The position numbers were made by a program, and so were the translations under genes. The notes under the pieces are model-generated. The model saw nothing but the letters and a program-made list of their open reading frames with translations. It ran no database searches and had not been told where the DNA came from. Positions 40,655-54,400 of a DNA stretch of 64,000 nt are shown here, in pieces; positions within the stretch are counted from its first letter, which is position 1, and each line of letters begins with the position of its first letter. This DNA comes from Hanleya hanleyi (taxonomy: Eukaryota > Mollusca > Polyplacophora > Lepidopleurida > Hanleyidae). The stretch is taken from assembly GCA_036873755.1 (NCBI GenBank), contig JAVTVY010020387.1, positions 18,928 to 82,927 of the forward strand, in the 5' to 3' direction.

Positions 40655-42335
40655 AGACAAACAGGTTTGTGTCTTGACTGAAAATCTCATAGCCGATCGC
40701 TTGGACAGTGGCCATCAAGGTTAGGCAATGGCCGGATGCATCAGTTTGATGGGCAACCCATTCAAGAGGTAGCAGTGTTGTAGGAACAGGTCCACTTGCG
40801 ATGCCCCATGGGATCGACCGATCGCTGTGAACCCATACCTTTTTGCTTATCCGATCGGCTGACCTGGGTCATTGTTGGCGGAAGGGCGCGAGAGTGGATG
40901 GATAAAGGCCATGCTTGGTGTAAGTCAACGTAGTTGTGTGGATCCATCTGTTAAGACACGCTATGACTCATCACGAGAATTTGGTCAATCCGGTCTGTCG
41001 AAAAAGCAATTTGACCGGAACTTCTCCATGTTTGAATGTGGTAGGTCGTCTGGAGTCATCCCTAATATCGATAGCGGTTGTGCAGATGTCGGTCTCTCGG
41101 ACTGGGAATAGAGGATGAGGGTAAATCTTTGAGTGCGGATATTTTTATTGATCGTTGACCAAAAAGACGTGGGCATTGATGATCCTGACAATATGCGTGT
41201 TGACCAAAATAAAGAGGAATTTATATTCCATACAAGCCTCTTTAGCTTCAGTATGGTATTGGTTCGCTGATCCGACTTGGCTCTGCAACAAGTCCCAACA
41301 GCTGCTGCAACCTCAAGCAATCCCGCATAATCAACTGAAGGTAATGAATGACATTCGAGCAGCGGTCAACAGGTTAAGGTCTTGCCCTCGAACATTACCT
41401 CACACAACATGTGTACTTTCTTTCACATTGTACCATGTATAAGAGTATTGGGTATCTACCAGGCCTGAATTCCCACCACAATGATGTGACGAAATGGGCT
41501 GAGGTGTTGTCCGCAAACAGTTCAGCCTGATCATTAATGAGCAGCTTGAGGCAAGACATGACGACTGAGCCTTCACCAACACTCTGTTTTAATAGGATGT
41601 TATGAGAGGTGTCCTCAGCACTAGTGTCTTGCTGCTGTATCCAAGTCATTTCCCACCCATTCTTGTGACACGTGCAAGTATTTCAGCCTTTCCACACACA
41701 ATGGTAAATTTGAGTAGAGCTGTTCATACCAAGCGAAGCCTAAGCACATGCTTCCGTACTCTGCCCGACATCTTGCTCAAGTTTTGAGTCCATGCCCTAC
41801 CACTTTCATCATTTCCGCATGTACACATACTGGATCTCTGCCAGAAACGTCGAGGTCAGAGGTTCGTCGATAAGCAGCTATCATATCTATGGGATTATCA
41901 AAGTCTGCAGACAAATGGACTACATCAGGGATACACCTGTTTTGCCATGTCAGTCAGATGGTTGACGTCTCTTACATTTTGGGCGTTCAAACTGATACTG
42001 CGATGCTTTGTTTCTAAATAAATTTCACATGATGCTGAGCCAGTTATGACTGCTTTTGGTAAAAGAGCTGAGTCACCCGGGCATTGTTTCATCGTCCGAA
42101 GCCTTGCGAGTCCAGTTACAAGTCGGTGATGGTGGACAGCTCCTCAGAGGTCATATTCCAGAAGGTCACATTCACTGACTGCCAATAACATCAAAATGGG
42201 CAATAGTGGGTGCAATCATGCTGGTAGCATGTTGGACAAGGTTGGAAGCAATTTGTTTTGCCTGAAAACCCGTTAGGGCAAGTGAACATGGTGATGGCAT
42301 GTTGCCAGCGGGGACTAGCTTGCTCTGGAAAAATC
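40655..42335 (-). pseudogene. Decayed Polinton structural-gene block, copy 2
   Basis: A second pass through the same genes: capsid segment (40.66-40.86 kb), start of small basic protein (near 40.9 kb), minor capsid (40.98-41.58 kb), residual proline-rich gene, small conserved protein (about 41.7 kb) and ATPase (41.81-42.32 kb). It is more similar to copy 1 than to the element at 12-25 kb, and both lack the same parts, including most of the proline-rich gene. This points to duplication after decay began. Confidence 0.72.
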
Positions 42336-42714
42336 TGTAAAGTGGTGGTGCACTCAAATGCCTCTAGGAGTGACCATTCGTATGGTTACTTCGTGGACCC
42401 ATGAACCCAACTGGACTATGGGCTTGGATAGATAACATATTCGATAGATATGTCAGTTTATCAACCCACATGCCATTCATATTAAGGCATCGCGTGCCCC
42501 AAGTAGTCCACCAATTATGTTCTACACCGAGGTATCGGGGAAAGAATTTTGTTGATATAGTGTTACCGAGTTTAAGGTAAGTGCACAATAGGTGTTTCTT
42601 GGTCTGAAGGACCATGGTTCAACGCTGCGGCTAGTTGTCCATACATGGCAGTGTGATTAACGTCACTAACGGTTTGATATGATTTAAGTGTGTACCTTAA
42701 CCTAAGAATTAGAC

Positions 42715-43130
42715 TGACCATTTCCATGGTCGTAGGAGGCACCGAGACATTTATTTACCAATTTAGAGGTTTCTAGGTCACCTAATTAGGTGAGAAATTG
42801 GGTCCGAAAGTAGGTCACATTGACCTTAACCCAATTAGGTCAGGTCACACTGAAATTGACCTAATTTAGAACAATTCCATGGTCTTAGGAGGCATCAGGA
42901 CATGTTTTTGCCAATGTCGAAGTTTACAGGTCACCTAAGTAGGTCAAATTTTCGTCAAAAGTAGGTTAGCTCGGAACTTTCTGGTAACAGTCCCCTAATG
43001 CACGTTCATGCCAAAAATCAAGGTTCTAATGTCAACAGTTCTCCTTATTTTGCCGGAGGAAGGATTCAGATGGACTGATTCACTGATTACCAGACAATTT
43101 GCAAATGAGAGCCAACTTCCTAGGAAAATG
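42715..43130. repeat. Tandem duplication of about 155 bp plus dispersed repeat copy 3
   Basis: TTCCATGGTCGTAGGAGGCA at 42721 is repeated at about 42875 (TTCCATGGTCTTAGGAGGCA), each followed by AGGTCACCTAA-TAGGT. From 42957 the sequence joins the dispersed repeat seen at 31.4 and 32.8 kb. Confidence 0.7.
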
Positions 43131-43799
43131 AACAATGCACAAGTCTTTACATACTTGAGATTGTAATATTTATCAATTATCTTGATACATGGGAAACATG
43201 TACAAAGTAGTTCAGTCATGTATTCACACAAATACACGAGATACAACATATAAACAGAAATGGACATTTGATGGAACACATGGTAAATAGGAAAGAGAAC
43301 TGCTGACAACATGGACCACAATGTTGAGTTGCACTCTCTGTAGATTATTTCAGGTTACAGCTGGGGAAGCCCTTTGGAATGCACATTCTGTTCCCCCTCC
43401 TGTTACATTTTCACAGTGTGAGTATGGATTCGTCAAAGGATTTATCTCAAATTTCACCAGGAAAGCTGGAGGATTGCATTGAAGGCCGAGAACTTATTTT
43501 GGCTGGCAAGTCTTTGTAATTTTATCAGGACAGCTTAAGGTCTGGTGGAGTTACCCAAAACCCAAAAGCTGATCAATAGGCTTCAATATATGATCATACA
43601 TCTGAACAATGATGAACAGAGGTGATGATGAAAAAGCAATCACGCAAGATGAGCACATTAGAATGGTGTCAATGCCGACATTTCGTATCATGGAAAACAT
43701 GTAGATGTATGCCGACATTAATTTTTCCCCCAACAAGTACTTGTTTGTCTACCCAAAGTTGAATCTCTCTCCACAACCTGAAATTTGAGATTTTCCAAT

Positions 43800-44180
43800 T
43801 GTTCTTTTTTTGCAGATTTACTGACAAAAATGACCTTGAATTTGACCTTAAACCGCTTTTGGCCTCAAAATAAACAAGGTTGTTGCTCCATGTCCATGGA
43901 CAAGGTATACCCAAATTTTTTAACTCCGAACAGGAATTTTTTTTCATTTTTTTTCGCAATCTTTCTGGCACTAAGTGAACTTTACCTTTGACCTCACAAT
44001 AAAATAGGGTTCTTCTTTGCATTAATTTAGTACCAATCTATAAACTGGAATTGAAGATTTCCCATGTTGTGCAGGTTTCGGACTCCAGTAATCTGGACCT
44101 TTGAACTCAAAATAAACAGGGTTCTTCTTTGTCACAAGGACAATGTACGCCCAAAGTCTGGTACCAATTCATAATCTGGA
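43800..44180. repeat. Degenerate tandem repeat, about 120-bp unit
   Basis: TTTGACCTCA-AATAAA-AGGGTTCTTCTTTG recurs near 43855, 43985 and 44100, with intervening ACAAGGTATACCCAAA/ACAATGTACGCCCAAA. Three diverged units. Confidence 0.6.
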
Positions 44181-45244
44181 ACTAAAGATATCACGCAGAC
44201 AAGGAATGTCAACCCATGGACAGACAGCAGAAAATGTAATCACAATACACTACCTCATCTATCGACGGATGAATAAAAGGTTATTCAACACCGATGGGTA
44301 GAAACATTTGAAGCGTGAATAACATGAAAGATTCCCCGATATATTTCTATAATGCAGCTATTAGTACCTATTAGCTAGGCTCATGTTACTTTATTAGTGC
44401 TGCATTGTAATTCTGTACAGCGAGTCACAAACCAGTATAGTCACTCCAGTTCATTTTTCTGTTATCACAGCCCTTTTCAAGTTAGAATAACAACGAGGAG
44501 ATAAATTCTCATTCATGTATTTCTACAATTTTAGAGTCATAATAATAGCCACTTCAGACAATATTTGTGATGAGCATGATAAAATTAGTCATCTTCAATT
44601 TTAAATCTGTAAATCATCGTAATCAAAATGCCACATAATCACATACATATATCACAGACTCAATCATCCATATTTGCTCCTTTCAACAGTCATACTAGTG
44701 ATGGTCCAAACAAATGCAGTCAACTGTACACCTGCAACTAACAATACACAGGCCGTAACAGATAAATAGGCTTTCTGCACTGAGGAGCCACAAATAATTC
44801 AAGCAACCAGCTGCTACATCCAGACAGTTTTTTCAGCCCGGGAAATTTATCTATCCAGGACATCCATATAAGATAGAAAGAAGTCTTCAAAGATGAGACA
44901 ACAGTCATACAGAGGACTTCCTCTGCCAATGACAATTCAATGTTCATTTCATCTGGCGTTCTCAGATCCACATAGTCTCTTCATCTCAAATGTTTAGTGT
45001 AATACAACATAAAGCACCTTCAAGTTTTTTGGGTAACCTCCATATTTCTTTCCGAGAAATAAAGCGGAAAAATTTCCCTGTGAAAAGTACACCACATTTA
45101 TGAGTACCCCGTTAATAATAAAACCAACCAATTCACCATGTCCACAAGCCCTGCAACAGTTTCTTGCTCTTGGACGACATCCACATGCAGGAATTTTTCA
45201 ACAGTCATTGAAGGTCTCACAATATCCCATGATTATGTCAATAT
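44181..45244. other. Probable HERPUD 3' UTR and flank; no other gene seen
   Basis: Lies downstream of the HERPUD stop codon on the minus strand. No coding sequence was recognised; short frames such as 44738-44971 have no motif. Confidence 0.4.
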
Positions 45245-45418
45245 TCAGTTGGCATTCACCGCTGGTGGTGCTTGTGGTACGAGTGATGTGAAAAATGTTG
45301 ATATAAAGCACCAGAGAACTGCTAACATTCCTGGTCGTGGCTCTTCTGGAATAACTGGTGCTGATCCTTCTGTTGGTGTTTCGATGCTCTCTGTTTCCTC
45401 AGGGTTTGTGCCTTCCGC
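45245..45418 (-). CDS. HERPUD: HERPUD exon 8 (last coding)
   Basis: 57 codons plus TGA. Ends WCFISTFFTSLVPQAPPAVN, matching the conserved hydrophobic C-terminus of HERPUD proteins. Acceptor TTGGTTGTAG. Confidence 0.88.
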   Translation of the reverse strand, partial: AEGTNPEETESIETPTEGSAPVIPEEPRPGMLAVLWCFISTFFTSLVPQAPPAVNAN

Positions 45419-48400
45419 CTACAACCAAATTAACAAGAAAAGGTGATAATATGCACATAACATCAACCAAATTGAGTCACTTTTGTTCCCAGATTTCTGT
45501 GGTAATCGAAGACCCGGTTGTCAGACTTGTGCCAGTGTCTTTCTCACCATCAGTGTTTCAAGATTCTTTTGTGGCAATTTGAAGAGTTATCCTCCATGGG
45601 AAAAAATCACCTATATGACATTTCTCCTTCCAAACCTCATCAAGATGGTACTCTGTTCATGGTCAACTACTTTTAGTCTAGTTACATGTAGTCAAATTCG
45701 GTAATATTAGCGCATAGTACGCTACTGTTTTATGGTTTAACATGAAAAGTAAACAAATTATCTTAGTAGATCTGAATTTTAAATGATCATGAAGTGGAAG
45801 ATTATTTGGAAGAATACCGACCTGTTCATTATTTTGATCAGTATCATTCTGTGGGTCTGGGACTGGTGTCGGATCAGCTGGGGCATCCTGTTGTTGTTGT
45901 TGCTGTTCAACTGGCGGCTGTTGTTGTGCGTCCACTTGTTCCTCTCGCCTGCCCAGACGGAACCAGCCTTTTTCATACCTGCGGTAGTTCAGAAAATGTT
46001 TTTTTAGACAGGGCAACAAATAATTAAATCATAGTATGTCAATGGAAATTTCAGTTCATTTATCTTCTCCACATGAAATATTTTCAATCTGATTTTTTTT
46101 TATGGCATCGATTATTCGCCGCTTTAGGATCAGTTGATTTGACATGTCCTGGAACTAGTCAAAAGAGCCAAAAATTGTGCCTGCACTGCAAGAATCATTT
46201 TCTGTCGAATAGGCCTTAAACCTGCTGACGTTTTATCCTACTTCTATCCCATGATGCAATGCACAGCCATGACAATTAATGGCAGGTGGGGATCATTATA
46301 AAATTCAATTAATTTACAATTACTGTCACCTCCCTCATGTAACTTGATCTCAAATTGATTGCCAATGCAGAAGAGTATGCTTTAATTTGGTGTATAGGTT
46401 TACATATAGGACTTCACACATTGCAGCACATGTATTGTACCTTGACAATTAAATTAGTGTCATGTGTTAAATAATCGATGCTAGATTTCTGTATAACCGA
46501 TCACCTGTCCTGCAGATGAATGAATGCACAAATCATCACTTGATAGATGAAAGAGGGATAATACATCTTCAGGCTTTAGGTCTGTTACCGTCTCAAATAT
46601 CTGCAGAGTAATTCACCAAGTTTGACTTTTATGAGCTTGGTACTTACAAGTACACAACCAGGAAAAACAGGAAGACGATGACAAAACGACTCATGGTTGA
46701 GTAAAAATACACGATGCTCAGAAGGACTCCAAATCGACACATGGCATAGACCCAGTCTAACCAATCACGTTGTCCAAATTCATCATCGTCGTCATCATCA
46801 ACAGGACCGCCTTGGGCATTCATTCGGATATTTTGATTGGCTGGTTGCCGTGCATTGCGTTGGTTGGCTGGCTGATTGATGGGGGCATTAACGTTTGGTT
46901 GCGGGGCAGCTGGTGTTTCTGCTGGGTTGGTCATAGGTTGTGTAACTTCGGGAGCAGACTGGTAACTACAAAGAGTAAGGAAAAAAGAATGGATGTGCAT
47001 TCACAACTCTGCAGAATCAATTTAAAACATACCACAGATTATTGGTCATCGTACAGAGGGCATAATTTGGAATGTGTAGAGGCCCCACTTCACTTATCTT
47101 ACAATAGATGAGGAAAGAGGTCCAGGAGGGCCATATGCTCCATGCCCTAACTCGTTCATGGCTTGATTGATGTGAGAACACTCCTCAGGGTATTGTCTAG
47201 GGCAGTTTATCATATGCTGCAGGTTAATTTAATCTCTCCCAAAGGTGACATTGGTGTGGCTCTGTTGCTTCTTGTCGATGCGAAGGTTTAAAATATGGTA
47301 TACTTACTATTGCATGTATTGTGCCATGTACTGGGAGTACATTTGCTGCATCCACATATACTGCTGTGGATTGTAGGCCATGTAAGCCATGGCAGGGTTC
47401 TGGGCCATCGCCTGCTGCATGTACTGGTTCCACACTGCTGACGGCTGATCATACCTACAACAGAGATTCATTACATTTTTACACAGCAATTCACAATTAC
47501 CCAGAATTGCAATTATAGTTTGTTAATGTTATTATGAAACTAAGTTTGTGGATTTTTATTTTCTGGATATACAACTGATGTCACAAGACCAATACGTTCG
47601 TTTTGACGAGAACATGGAGGATCTATTTGAAGGACTTATGCCTTAAAGGTGAAATGGAAAAGAATTTCAATATTTATTAAAATACGAATTTATAGTTTTG
47701 AAATAATGAACTTTTTACAAACCCTAAATATTTCCCGCATTTGTCGATTGTAAGTTCGCTTAAATAATAAAAAAAATAAGCAACCCAACACCTATAAGAG
47801 GAGAGAGCTACGTGATTACTTCCACTTGATATTGTCGTGGTGCCCTGCAATCGTTGACGTCACCTAATCTCGACACTACCTTGTTAATATTTGATAAATA
47901 TTCTTGCCATCTGGTGTCTGAAAGGTCAGGGGGATAAATTTGACCTGCCGACAAACTATAGCATGTTCTGGATTCTGAGCCTAGATGACATCTTAATTTA
48001 CTAAAATCAAAGGACATAAGTAATGCGCAGTTTCAGGATAGGCGACTGTCCATTGATATTCCATTCTCCTCTAAATTGACTTCACTGGTTGATTTCTTCA
48101 CGAAACCATTTCATCAAAATTGGCAAATAATTGAAAAATTTCAACCTTTGCATTTCACCTTTCAGCTAATTTCTTTCAGAAAATAGGAACAAGGGAAGTG
48201 AAGCTATGTATAGAATATTTAATTACTGAACTGAAAATCTACACTAGTTATCTGAACAGAAAATCTACAACAGTTATATTTCAATCTGTTACACATATAT
48301 TATTTCCAAGCATTGTCCACATACATTTGACTACAAATAAGCCATAATGTTTAGATAACTATCTGTATATACATCTATATGGTATTGATACTCACCCATG

Positions 48401-51400
48401 CACCATATTTCCTGGAGACTGTGTAAACATAGGGTTAGCCTCAGACCCCCTGTATCGTAACCCTTCAGTTGTGAATCCCTGAGCCTGCATGGGAGGAGCC
48501 ACAAACGGATTGTTCACCATCTACAAAGAGGAATGAACAATTTGTTATGAAAAATATACAAGACACATGCAGCTGACAAAATAAGACCTCTAAGTGGTTC
48601 ATTCATCATTCTCATGCAACATCTGGCAACATTCACGCTATGCAATCAATAATTAGGCCATATAATAAAAATATTTTTGTCAGATATTTTTCATTTGCTA
48701 GAGACATGAAAATGTACTGAACGGCAAGCAAGTTTCTTTTATCTGGACAAATTCAATGCACTTGAATGCATGATAAACAGTTCTGTCAATTCAGGACATC
48801 CACCTCAGCTCGACAATTGCTGAGTGCCAATCTTAACAGGATTGGATGAACAACAGGGACATCCAGAGATCACAAGTTTAAACCATATGAGGTGAGAAAT
48901 GGCACTGACCAGATCAGACAATGATTGACCTTGTATGATTAAAAATCTCAATCTCCACGAGCGGCCCTTACGATTTTACAGACTTATACAACCTTAAACG
49001 CAGCACAGAACTGATTGCTTGGATGTGTGCCCCCCCTTCCAGACTGCAAAGTAAATACATGTTAGTACATTCCCCAGTCAAGTGCAAAATTTCGTCGCCA
49101 AGTAGTCGGTCATCGTAAACAATACATGTAACAAAGTATCTTTTTATATGTACTAGAGAATAAATAAATGTCACAATTTCTTTTTGTGAGATGGCCTTAT
49201 TTCTCATAGGTCACATTTTAACACATGGAACTGATCTGGCAGAGTAAGGGACTAAGTGTCTATGATAAGCATCTACTTGTCATGATTATTGGGGTAATAT
49301 ACATGAAGTATACATTGATTATTTGTGGCTCTATCAAGAGGCTGGGAAATAACACCTGAACTGAAGTTTTAAAGTTCTAATAATTTGAAACGTGTATTAA
49401 AGTACAATTTTTTTTAAACAGTATGTACTTCATTTCACTAATATCAGGAATCTGATTTGCTATTTTCATAAATGACTCACATAATCAAACCATAATTAAC
49501 CTAACAACTAGAAGAATGTGATCGATAAAGTCAACATATTGAAGTAGTTAGGATTCGACTGTGACAAAGCAAACAAATGTGTTTAGTTCGTGTGAATATA
49601 TATACATTCCCAATGCCTCCACCAAATGAGGTAAGGAAAAGGCCACTGATACTACCCCACATTAGCCTCTATACATGGAACATACATAATTTCTTGGTGA
49701 TTAGAAGATAGCATTTAGGACAAACAATCTATGAGCTAGACGGACCCCTTTTTATGCAAGTTTTTCTTTCTTATTTCCATTTCCACTACAGCTTCACAAA
49801 TTTTGGTCATGCACCAAAGACACCGATGAATTCATGGTATAGGGATTTCAATCAGTTAAAATCTTTATCTGGCATGCTTTAATTATTGCAAACACTCCAA
49901 CAACAGACATCTCCGGTCTAATAAACTTGTGTTGAAGTGTTTGAGGTAAATTAAAGCATGCCAGATGTTCAAAGATTTTAACTGATTCGACACACATATA
50001 CATTGGTATCTTAGGTGCATGTAGGAATTTTTTTGAAACTGTAGTGAAACTGGAAATAAAATTGATAACCTCAAACAGAAGGGCGTATGTTTAGCACCCT
50101 ATTGTTGGCCCTGTATCTATCTGGTCCCTCGTAAGCAATAATCACATCAGGTTATTCCCTCTACCCCACTGCCTGTACATTCATCTGTTCATTCTCTACA
50201 CCTGCATGTGAGTGAGTGAATATGATTTCACGTCGCTTCAACACTATTTCAGTCATATCACAACATTTGGTTTCTATTCCTTTTAACACCTGGAAACCAC
50301 ACAGGTAGAGTCCTATTCCGTTTAACACTTGGGACCCCACAGGTGGAGTCCTATTCCTTTTCACACCTGTGAACCCCACGGGTGCCCCAGTTAGTCGCCT
50401 CTAACAACAAGCTGTCTGAGGGGTTGAGGTCCATTCTTACCATGACCTGGAGTGTGCACAATGATGCATCTCATAACTCTGCATAGATCATTGACTGTCA
50501 GTAATTAGGAGTGAAAATAGTCCTGAACTATCAGGATTTCACTAAATGTAGGAGACAGTGCATGTAGCGTCAATATAATCATCAACATATATAAGAACTT
50601 ACGGTCTCGGTTGGGAGACTTTCTGTTGTCATACTGGCCCCCTCACTGGTTGGAGAACAGACCAAATGAACTGTATGTTGTTGTTGAACCTCTTCACCAT
50701 ACTGAAATGTGAAAGATCTGTCTTATTAGAATTCATCATCAATGTACACGAGATATACCATCACCGTTAGGTATATTAGGTTACTATTCAATGTTTTTAT
50801 TATTTGTCCCGGTGACACAGACCCGAGTGGAAACTGGCCTCAAATAGTTTTATCCAGCAAATTTCTAACACATCATTTGTATACATTGCACACCACTGAT
50901 TCCATAACTGTGCAGAGGTCATAGACATTTACAGGTTTGTGGCAGACTGGAATAATGATACATGCATTACATTTCATTATCTACAGCTACCCACAAATTA
51001 AGTATACCTTATAAAAAGAGAGCATTCCGTCCACGATAGTCTGTCACCTACCTGACGCAGGATATCCTTCAATGTCAGATGATCCTGTAGTAATTTACCA
51101 GAGTATATCAATTTTTGCTCTGTTTCTTGCTGCAAATAGAGAAGGGGAAACAAGGTTAACACTAGGACAACTCAATATCCATGACAAAACTTAATATTAT
51201 TAATGACAAAGCCGAATTTTACATCAAAATGGTCCCAAAGATTATTGTATCTATGAATCTCTGGAAGTTACCAAACCACACCAGCATAACTTTGCTTCTC
51301 TGACCAGGGAGACACTGGAAGAAATGCAAGTGCCAGTTTGGGATACTGATCATAAGGTGGGTCAGGAAGTCAAAATCAGGGCAATCGGTTGGCTACACAA

Positions 51401-54400
51401 TATTATGGAGGGGGAGTAGCTAATATTGATGATCTCTGTATAAACACCTACGCCCTTTTGCAGTGTCTAATATGATCCAGTTCTAGATAGGCTATTCTGT
51501 CTATTATCACAACTGAATTATTCTCGGCATATGATGGTCAAGTTTTAACATGGAGCCTAGTTCCTCGTCACCACGCTGCGTGTCTATATTCTCCCATGTT
51601 GCTAACAACACCATTCTCAACGGCCCTTATGGCAACGTTTCACTCTCTTCCATCTAATATCGAATAAACTTCATCTGCCAGTTTAAAATTCAGAACACTT
51701 TTGTAATCCCTGATCACCATGAATCGATGAAAACTCCAAATGAAAAAATCTGCCAGCAGGCTTCTGCTAAGGATTAGAGTGACTGAGTATGATTTAATGT
51801 TGTTTTCAGCTATATTTCAGTCATATCACAACATTCGGGTCCTATTCCTTTTCACACCCGGGAACCCTATGGGTAGGGTCTTATTCCTTTTTACACCAAG
51901 GAATACCCATGGGTGGGGTCCTATTCTTTTTCACACCCAGTAACCTCACGGGTGCTCCACTTAGTGGCTTCTTACCGACAAGCGGTCTGTGGAACAGAGG
52001 CCTATTGTTACATGACCTGGGGTGTGCACAACGACATCCCATGTCAAGCCTGGGAGCCCATGGGGCAGAGAGACTGTGCAAAAATCTTGAATCTTGACAC
52101 CTTTACTTTAAGCAATTTAGCTCCTCCAGACTAATCTGTCCACTATGCTTCTGCTTTCCAAATCACCACTCCTTAAAGTCATTAGATTCTCTCACACGTC
52201 ATTCATAGAAAAAAAATCATATAATATTTTAACAACAAATTCTTGTGTTTTCTCAGTATCACTTATCAGCATCGATATAGGAAATGGTAATAGCTCATTC
52301 TAGAACCAAAACTGTGCTTTCAAGAGCAGTAAAAACAAACTCAGTTCTGTGAAACGGCAACTCATGTACTCTATTTACAATGTTCATCATGCTAGATTTA
52401 TTGCCACCTACATGTACTCCCAGGGTGTTGGGGGATCTGACCTCGGGGAGATTGTCTCTTCCTGTTCACCAATCTCTCCTTTTGGGTTTAATCAGGGACT
52501 ACATAAATGAGTTCTGGCATCCGATTGTCTTGTAGGTTTTTTCATTTGACAGTAACCTTCTCCTTTAAGTTAAAGCTGAAGATCCAGGAATAGACATCGA
52601 TATAGGAAATGGGCCGCAGGGGTTATTCTAGCCCAAAATTGTTCATAAACTCAATTTCAAAATTTTGAAAACTCAATTTTGCACCAAGAATTCTACAAAA
52701 CTCAATATTTTTGCCTTTTTCATCAAAAAAATGACGAAACTCAATTTTTCCAACTTTTTCATCGCACCAATTACAGAACTGAGGTTGGGCATATGTTTGG
52801 TCATATGTTTATGACACTTCTTCAGAGACCAACAAATACTGACAATTCTATTTACGGTAATTCCTCTAATAAATCGATCACCCTATCGGTATTCGATCAC
52901 CCCCCGATTTTTGCAGAAAAATACGATCGGAAGTTGTAATAATTCAATCACCCCCGATTTTCAGAAGATCCCGTTTGTAATAATTCGATCACCCGCCAAA
53001 TGTGCCTACCGTTGACGCGTATCATTGACACTGGAAAAATACAGTGCGAGACATGACAGAAACATATATACAGCATCATTACCAAGACGTATGGCGGGCG
53101 AAACAACTTTAGACCTAGAAAAAGGACTTATTAATTAACAGGACCAAAAATAATTAAGTGGGTTTCATGATAAAATAAGACGAATGCACTTCCGGATGAC
53201 GGAGAATAGTCTGTTGTTTACCTCACAGGCCTCCTGCTGAAGTTGGTCAAACAGAGATCGCATTTGATAAGTGTTATTCAGCTCATGCTCGAGTATTCAC
53301 AAACTCCAATTAGCTGCATTGTATTGAATCACACCTTGCATGAATATAATTTAAAACAGCTCGCTTGTATGCCGATTAGGTTTCACAAATACTGGTATTG
53401 AAAACTGGTCACTTGCTGATTCATTCCACAAAATGCCATTGTTGTTTGCCCGGCTTTGTTTGGATAATTCCGTGGATTAAACAACATATCTGATTATTCT
53501 GCCTCAGTCTACCTTAGGATCACAATCTTGATTGATTGCTGAACCGGGGATGTTCATGCGATATGATTTACACCTTTGATGATAAACTTCATTCACTAAG
53601 TTCACGATATACCAAAACGGTGATCTTTGTCCCGCTGGGCTTTGTACATCTGTACTTTTAGACTCGACGAGCCAGGTTATCAGCGACTTTGACTTTTCAG
53701 AAGTTCCCATTTGAACCCCTTTTCGCTGGCAATTTCCCATGCAGTTGGTGAAGCCAAGCAAAGATAAACCCCTTCTTCACCCCAGATGAGCGACTTGCCC
53801 ATTAATATGTAAATAGGGTCTGAATTACCAGTGATTTTCTGAGACGGCTGACATCCCTATTATTCTGACTTGGACAAATCGACTTGGAAGTGTCCAGTTT
53901 GTGTTGTCTGGCACAAGGCCAAAACTCAAGTTGAGAGTTCCAGCCAAGTGAGAAAAAAAGTTCTTTGATCTTGGATTGAGACCGTGACATTTAAGACTAC
54001 ACGAAACCACATTCCAGGCATGTCCATTATTATTCAAATTACCCAGAGCTAGGGTTAGCCCAAATTGTTTACAATATGCCAAACAAGGCAGAGTGTGGGG
54101 CCAGGTTTGATTGTACAACCCTTAATTGACAGGCTGGCTTGTCTCATTTCAAAGCTGTGATGAATTTTGTTGATAATGGCCCAGTCTAAACTCTTGTATA
54201 CAAATTGAAGAGCCCCAATATTCTGAATGGTTTTCACGTCATTGTCAGAAGGCTATATTCACTGCAATGAATTAATGAAGTGACGTCTAAAAGAAAATAA
54301 CATTTGTGTGCGTGTGTGTTCATTTCATTTCCCTGCATCACATTGTTGCTGAAATGAAACAAAGCAATACATTTGTCCCGTTCACACAAACTATTATCAC

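Noticed and set aside
45138..45446. 102-codon plus-strand frame
   Set aside because: It is the antisense shadow of HERPUD exon 8, which has correct splice site, phase and family-specific C-terminus.
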